Origin: Nitrosopumilus cobalaminigenes
GTDB lineage: Archaea > Thermoproteota > Nitrososphaeria > Nitrososphaerales > Nitrosopumilaceae
DNA length: 64,000 bases
Direction of reading: 5' to 3'
NCBI RefSeq assembly: GCF_013407145.1
Contig: NZ_CP026993.1
Location: 744,001 to 808,000 of the forward strand
Shown here piece after piece: positions 59,921-64,000 of the stretch. How positions within the stretch are numbered: position 1 is the first letter of the stretch; every line of letters begins with the position of its first letter. A program made the position numbers and the translations under genes. Below the pieces are notes generated by a model. It was not told the origin of the DNA, did no database searches, and worked only from the letters and a program-made list of their open reading frames with translations.

Positions 59921-62597
59921 ATTGAATGTTATTTTTTTAGTATCCCTAATCGCATTGTTTCTAAGTTTTTCAATATCTGTACAGAATTCATATGCAGAGG
60001 AAAATGAAACAATTGAAGTAGAAGTCAAATATACCAATGGAGACATTGCAGATTTCAATTCAATGAAAATTTTAGTTTATCAAGATTTTGAAAAAGAAGT
60101 ATTTTTAGAAAAGAAATTAACAAGTAACCCTGATTTTATTTCTGTTCCAGAAAATCATAGATATAAAATTGAAGTGTATGCAGACGGAGTTTATGGAGAT
60201 GTGGAATATATCCAATTAGAAGACAAATCTGAAAAAATTAACATAGATATTCCGTTATCTGGAGGTTTACAGTTTAATGTTTTTTATAAAAATGGAGAAA
60301 CTCCAATTGAAGGTGCAACTGTAATTCTAAAATCACATGATAATTCAGAATTAAGACGAGGGTTGACAAATGATGAAGGAAATACAATGCGTTATTGGAT
60401 TCAATCTACACATTTACAAAATGATCATTATATTGCTGATGTATATTTAGAAGACTTGTTTCTAACATCTTATTTTCCAATTAAGCTACTTCCAGGGATA
60501 GCTACTGATCAAAAAATTGTTACAGATATTCCAGAGATAATTGAAGAACTAGTTACAATTAACTTGTTTTCAGGCACAAAAAAGATTACCAGTAATGATG
60601 GAGATTATAAGATAATTTTAACAAATTTGAATGGAAATCATGTTGTTTCATCAGATGTGAATTTTAGAGGGGATGCACAATTTGGAAATTTGAAATCTGG
60701 AACATATGTTGTAAAAATAAAGTCTCAGAGTAATTTTGAGAATCTACTTTGGCCAAAAACAATAATTCATGTTACAGGAGACATAGATAATTTTAACATT
60801 TTCAAAAATCAAAATAACTTTAATTTAAAAGAAAATCCATTATTATCCTGTAATTGTATATCATTTCGATTAGATGACATACAGGATCATTGGTTGGCAG
60901 ATACACAGATAAGAATTATTAAATTATTTGCAGAAAAAAACATCCCATTGACAGTTGGAATTGTTGGTGAATTAATAGGAACAGATGAGAAATTAGTTTC
61001 AACAATTAAAGATCATGTTGAAAAAAATAATATTGAAATTGCAAATCATAGTTGGGATAATGATGCACTAGTTAATTTAAATGAGAATGTGCAAAAAGAG
61101 AAAATTCTAAATACAAATCAAAAGATCATAGAAATTTTTGAAACTACACCAACAATATTTGTACCGCCTCAAAATTTATACGATTCTGCTACAATTGACA
61201 TTTTAAAGGAAAATAATTTCTCATATTTAATTTCTCATGTAGATGATAATGATTCAATATTCATAGATGATGATTTATTTTATAATGTTCCTGCAACTAC
61301 TGAAACTGGAATACTGATTGATTCAACTCAATGGAAACTACATGACAAAGAATATGTCAAAAGTAAAATAATTGAAAATTTGGACACCAAGGGATATTCA
61401 ATAGTAATGATTCACCCACAAGAATTTTCATTAAATGATCAAGGGGAATACGACATACCGAATGAAGAATCTCTCGAAATGCTAAGTCAACTATTAGATG
61501 AAGTTGTATTACTGGACTCTAATATTGTCAATATTAGTAAAATTGAGCCTACAGAAGCGATTATTGAACAAGATGTTATTGAAGAAGAGGTAATTGATAC
61601 ATGCAATTGTGTGGCATTTAGGTTGGATGGAGTGCAAGATTATTGGCTAAATGATGTTCAAATGGAAATAATGAGTGCATTTGCAGAAAAAAATACACCA
61701 TTAACTATAGGAATAATAGCAAATGCTTTTGGAAATGATCCAAAAATTACTGAATTTGTGAATAGCCAATTAGAAAATAGAAATTCGGAATTAGAGATTG
61801 CAACTAAAGGAATAGGGTTAACGCCATTTACAAATTATAATAAAGAAGAACAAAATCAAAATCTAAAAGATTCTATTGATATGATCAATCTTAACATAGG
61901 AGTTAAACCCAAAATATTCATTCCGCCAGATAACAAATTTAATTCTGATACATTAGAAATCCTACAAGAAAACAACATCACACACATTAGTGTAAGTTTA
62001 GTTAATGGGGATTCACCACCATTTCAGTTTACAGGTGAAGAAATATACAGATATCCTCAAACAACTGCTACTGGAAAATATGTTTCATCAAAAAATATTT
62101 TTGAAGGAGTAGAAAACCAACAAATAGTTTCTGAAACAACTCAGAGCATTAAGAATTATGGGTTTTCAGTAATTTCTATTCAGCCTCAAGAATTTTCAAA
62201 TGTAGAAAATTCCACATATGTTAATTCATTTAATGAAAAACAAATTGATGAATTAAAAAAATTAATTGATGAATTAAACTCTATGGAATATAGAATTGTT
62301 CCAATTGGAAAAATAAACTCCAATCTAGTTGTGTCAGTTCCCGAATGGATTAAAAACAATGCAGGGTGGTGGGCAGATGGGTCTATCGATGATAAAACAT
62401 TTGTTCAAGGAATAGAGTATTTGGTAAAAGAAGAAATCATCAATGTAACTGAACAATCAGAAATATCTAATTCAGAACAAAATGTTCCCGAATGGATTAA
62501 AAACAATGCAGGGTGGTGGGCAGATGGGTCTATCGATGATAAAACATTTGTTCAAGGAATAGAGTATTTGGTAAAAGTTGGAATTATTTCGTATTAA
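59913..62597 (+). CDS. Secreted protein with two NodB-like domains, second degenerate, plus surface repeats
   Basis: An 894-residue protein with a signal peptide at 1-28 (from GTG 59913; TTG 59922 also possible). Beta-rich region 30-300, first polysaccharide-deacetylase-like domain at about 312-550 (FRLDDIQ, ANHSWD, FVPPQ), and a second at about 563-790 (FRLDGVQ; the HxxxH region reads ATKGIGL). Two WIKNNAGWWADG repeats end the protein. The first domain keeps the Asp-Asp and His for metal; the second lost both. It overlaps the glycosyltransferase gene by eight bases. Confidence 0.78.
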   Translation: MYKLNVIFLVSLIALFLSFSISVQNSYAEENETIEVEVKYTNGDIADFNSMKILVYQDFEKEVFLEKKLTSNPDFISVPENHRYKIEVYADGVYGDVEYIQLEDKSEKINIDIPLSGGLQFNVFYKNGETPIEGATVILKSHDNSELRRGLTNDEGNTMRYWIQSTHLQNDHYIADVYLEDLFLTSYFPIKLLPGIATDQKIVTDIPEIIEELVTINLFSGTKKITSNDGDYKIILTNLNGNHVVSSDVNFRGDAQFGNLKSGTYVVKIKSQSNFENLLWPKTIIHVTGDIDNFNIFKNQNNFNLKENPLLSCNCISFRLDDIQDHWLADTQIRIIKLFAEKNIPLTVGIVGELIGTDEKLVSTIKDHVEKNNIEIANHSWDNDALVNLNENVQKEKILNTNQKIIEIFETTPTIFVPPQNLYDSATIDILKENNFSYLISHVDDNDSIFIDDDLFYNVPATTETGILIDSTQWKLHDKEYVKSKIIENLDTKGYSIVMIHPQEFSLNDQGEYDIPNEESLEMLSQLLDEVVLLDSNIVNISKIEPTEAIIEQDVIEEEVIDTCNCVAFRLDGVQDYWLNDVQMEIMSAFAEKNTPLTIGIIANAFGNDPKITEFVNSQLENRNSELEIATKGIGLTPFTNYNKEEQNQNLKDSIDMINLNIGVKPKIFIPPDNKFNSDTLEILQENNITHISVSLVNGDSPPFQFTGEEIYRYPQTTATGKYVSSKNIFEGVENQQIVSETTQSIKNYGFSVISIQPQEFSNVENSTYVNSFNEKQIDELKKLIDELNSMEYRIVPIGKINSNLVVSVPEWIKNNAGWWADGSIDDKTFVQGIEYLVKEEIINVTEQSEISNSEQNVPEWIKNNAGWWADGSIDDKTFVQGIEYLVKVGIISY
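62337..62577 (+). repeat. Two exact 94-bp direct repeats encoding the WIKNNAGWWADG module
   Basis: 62337-62430 and 62484-62577 are identical over 94 bases, offset by 147. They encode about 31 residues each, a module I also associate with other secreted thaumarchaeal proteins. Perfect DNA identity shows a recent duplication or conversion. Confidence 0.95.
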
Positions 62598-63540
62598 CTA
62601 CTTTGTAATTCATGCTTGATTTCCAACGAGCATCTTCTAATTTGAATTTGTTTTCACATTTCAAACAAATGTAACTAGTAGATATTTCAGGGAAAAATTC
62701 ATTACAATCATTACAAGTGTAATGATTTTGCATGACTCTATAATCAACACCTAATGCTTTAATCTCTTTTTTACAGTTAGGGCATGCATCATTTTGATAT
62801 GTGTTTTCTTCAGAGATATTTCCACAGTCATAGTGTTCAATTAGTTTGCCCAATTTGAAATTTGATCCTTTACAATTTGGGCAATAAAATACTTGAGAAG
62901 TACGAATAGAATCACATTGATTGCATGCAATTTCTTTTTTGTTATCTAATTGAACTATTTTCCCTTCATTTTCTAATTTTTTTAAATATGTTTCAATGAA
63001 ATCATTTGAGAATCCTAAAATTTGTATGATTTTATTTAGACTAATTTGATGTGTTGTTTTTAAAATAAAATTAATATGTTCAACAATTTTTTCTTCATCA
63101 ATATCATCATCTTTTGGTAATTCTGGTTGTTTTGATTTTTTTTCAAGATAAGATTCTTCTTCTTCTAAAATGGTGATAATTTTTTCAACTTCATTAAAGT
63201 GAATTGGTTTTTGTAAATAGTGATATGCACCTAAACCAATTACTTCTTTGATACTATCTTCTTCTTTACCATTTGCAGTTTCAATTATGATTTTTGTAAA
63301 TGGTTTAATCGGTAAAATTTGCGACATGATAGAATTTGCAGTGCTATCAGGAAGATTGTAGTCAAGGAAGATCAAAGGCGTGATGTCTTTTTGAACCATT
63401 TCTTTGAATAGAGAAATACCTGCATGGCCAGATTCAGCAGTTTTGATGTCTTCATAGCCTAACTTTCTCATAAATTCAGCCAATAGCATTCCTACAGCAG
63501 GGCTATCCTCAATTATCAATACTGAACCTTTGGAACCCAA
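62584..63540 (-). CDS. Response regulator with zinc-ribbon (TackOD1-like) output region
   Basis: A 318-residue protein. Receiver domain 1-125 with acidic pair Glu11-Asp12, phosphoacceptor Asp60 in IFLDYNLPD and Lys in LQKPIHF. A linker helix follows, then a small winged-helix-like part (150-205), and a C-terminal region with several Cys pairs (CNQC, CPNC, CPNC, CNDC, CLKC). These fit the thaumarchaeal output domain 1 described for such regulators. It starts with TTG and may control the polysaccharide genes it faces. Convergent overlap of 14 bases with the deacetylase-like gene. Confidence 0.8.
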   Translation of the reverse strand: MGSKGSVLIIEDSPAVGMLLAEFMRKLGYEDIKTAESGHAGISLFKEMVQKDITPLIFLDYNLPDSTANSIMSQILPIKPFTKIIIETANGKEEDSIKEVIGLGAYHYLQKPIHFNEVEKIITILEEEESYLEKKSKQPELPKDDDIDEEKIVEHINFILKTTHQISLNKIIQILGFSNDFIETYLKKLENEGKIVQLDNKKEIACNQCDSIRTSQVFYCPNCKGSNFKLGKLIEHYDCGNISEENTYQNDACPNCKKEIKALGVDYRVMQNHYTCNDCNEFFPEISTSYICLKCENKFKLEDARWKSSMNYKVVNTK

Positions 63541-63575
63541 TATTCATTCACCAGTTTAAACTAAAATAAAAATTG

Positions 63576-63583
63576 TTTATAAA
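63576..63583 (+). promoter_or_regulatory. Probable TATA box of the secreted protein at 63613
   Basis: TTTATAAA lies 30-37 bases before the ATG at 63613. Being symmetric, it could also serve the divergent response regulator, although its distance from that start (about 36 bases) is less typical. Confidence 0.5.
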
Positions 63584-63612
63584 ATGAAACATGTATTCTT
63601 TAGACATACAAG

Positions 63613-64000
63613 ATGAATTTTTTCAGTATTTGTGGAATATTTCTATTATTCGCAGTTGGTCTTGGAATAAATTCAACATATGCGCAAATTGATCCTAATT
63701 CAGACATTGAATTTTTTCAAACTGGAGAAATACAAACAGTAGAAAATCAATTTCTAATCAGTAATGAATTTGAAATTAGAGAATTTTTTAATGGAAATAT
63801 CTTACGTGTTTCAGGTCAAACCATAGAAGGATTTCCATACATCATATATTCAAAAGTTAATGATGATAAATTAGACGTATTTGGGAAAATTTTCATAAGT
63901 GGGAAATTTGTCAAATTGGTTTTTAACGAAATTAATAATAATCAAGAATCAGTACCAGAACAAAAACAAGACAATCTATCAATAATAGTGAAATATTCTC
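63613..64000 (+). CDS. Secreted protein of unknown function, N-terminal part
   Basis: Open frame from ATG 63613 to the window end, about 129 codons. Signal peptide at residues 1-24 (FSICGIFLLFAVGLGINSTYAQ). The mature part is beta-rich with EFEIREFFNGNILRVSG and YIIYSKVNDD. Truncated by the window. Divergent from the response regulator. Confidence 0.6.
   Translation, partial: MNFFSICGIFLLFAVGLGINSTYAQIDPNSDIEFFQTGEIQTVENQFLISNEFEIREFFNGNILRVSGQTIEGFPYIIYSKVNDDKLDVFGKIFISGKFVKLVFNEINNNQESVPEQKQDNLSIIVKYS

Overview
ORGANISM. The window reads as an AT-rich, gene-dense chromosome segment of an ammonia-oxidising thaumarchaeon close to Nitrosopumilus or Nitrosarchaeum. The grounds are archaeal-type enzymes (PurP, non-bacterial AspRS with GatCAB, type II GAPDH, the TIGR00300 LOR/SDH ornithine cyclodeaminase family), TrmB regulators, archaeal prepilins with a FlaI/FlaJ-type motor, a response regulator with a zinc-ribbon output region like the thaumarchaeal TackOD1 domain, and the WIKNNAGWWADG repeat that I associate with secreted thaumarchaeal proteins. 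The assignment rests on protein reading only. No insertion sequence, prophage or CRISPR array was seen, and no gene-free stretch exceeds 300 bases. LAYOUT. 1-1.9 kb: end of a phosphonate/phosphate ABC importer (PhnD end, PhnC, PhnE). 1.9-3.4 kb: purP and two small genes. 3.5-8.2 kb: aspS-gatC-gatA-gatB plus a small gene, the tRNA-dependent asparagine (possibly also glutamine) route. 8.2-11.6 kb: an AMP-forming acyl-CoA synthetase and an aminotransferase. 11.6-15.1 kb: a secreted protein, then a TrmB regulator, response regulator and histidine kinase in one operon. 15.2-32.9 kb: a type IV pilus/archaellum-like locus with prepilin peptidase, large secreted protein, FlaJ- and FlaI-like motor proteins, two nearly identical prepilins, a VWA/MoxR pair, two further prepilin-like proteins (one of 915 residues with a LamG-like domain), charged soluble proteins with tandem repeats, a second TrmB and a KaiC-like ATPase. 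32.9-42.1 kb: mostly small or single-domain genes (ornithine cyclodeaminase family, HD hydrolase, cobalamin adenosyltransferase, tRNA-Phe, degenerate SNase-fold protein, standalone RAM domains, VOC protein, class III cyclase). 42.1-46.9 kb: a GC-rich foldable element, threonine dehydratase, divergent purE/purK, a run of microproteins and a sugar-nucleotidyltransferase. 47-50.4 kb: an LLM oxidoreductase-thiolase-DUF35 operon and a methyltransferase. 50.4-57.9 kb: an Hjc-like nuclease, threonine synthase, a CNNM/CorC protein, GAPDH and many small zinc-binding proteins. 58-64 kb: a membrane GT2 glycosyltransferase coupled to a secreted two-domain deacetylase-like protein, a response regulator with zinc-ribbon output, and the start of a secreted protein. 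HOW IT FITS TOGETHER. Housekeeping metabolism (purines, Thr/Ile precursors, Asn-tRNA, gluconeogenic GAPDH) is interleaved with two surface systems: the pilus locus, flanked by two paralogous TrmB regulators, and a polysaccharide synthesis/modification pair. Most attractive for follow-up are the pilus locus with its LamG-bearing prepilin and unknown soluble partners, the second deacetylase domain that has lost its metal ligands, at least eight Cys-pair microproteins (two in a tandem paralogous pair), a gene that seems to use an AUA start behind a perfect Shine-Dalgarno sequence, and a compact GC-rich candidate RNA upstream of threonine dehydratase.
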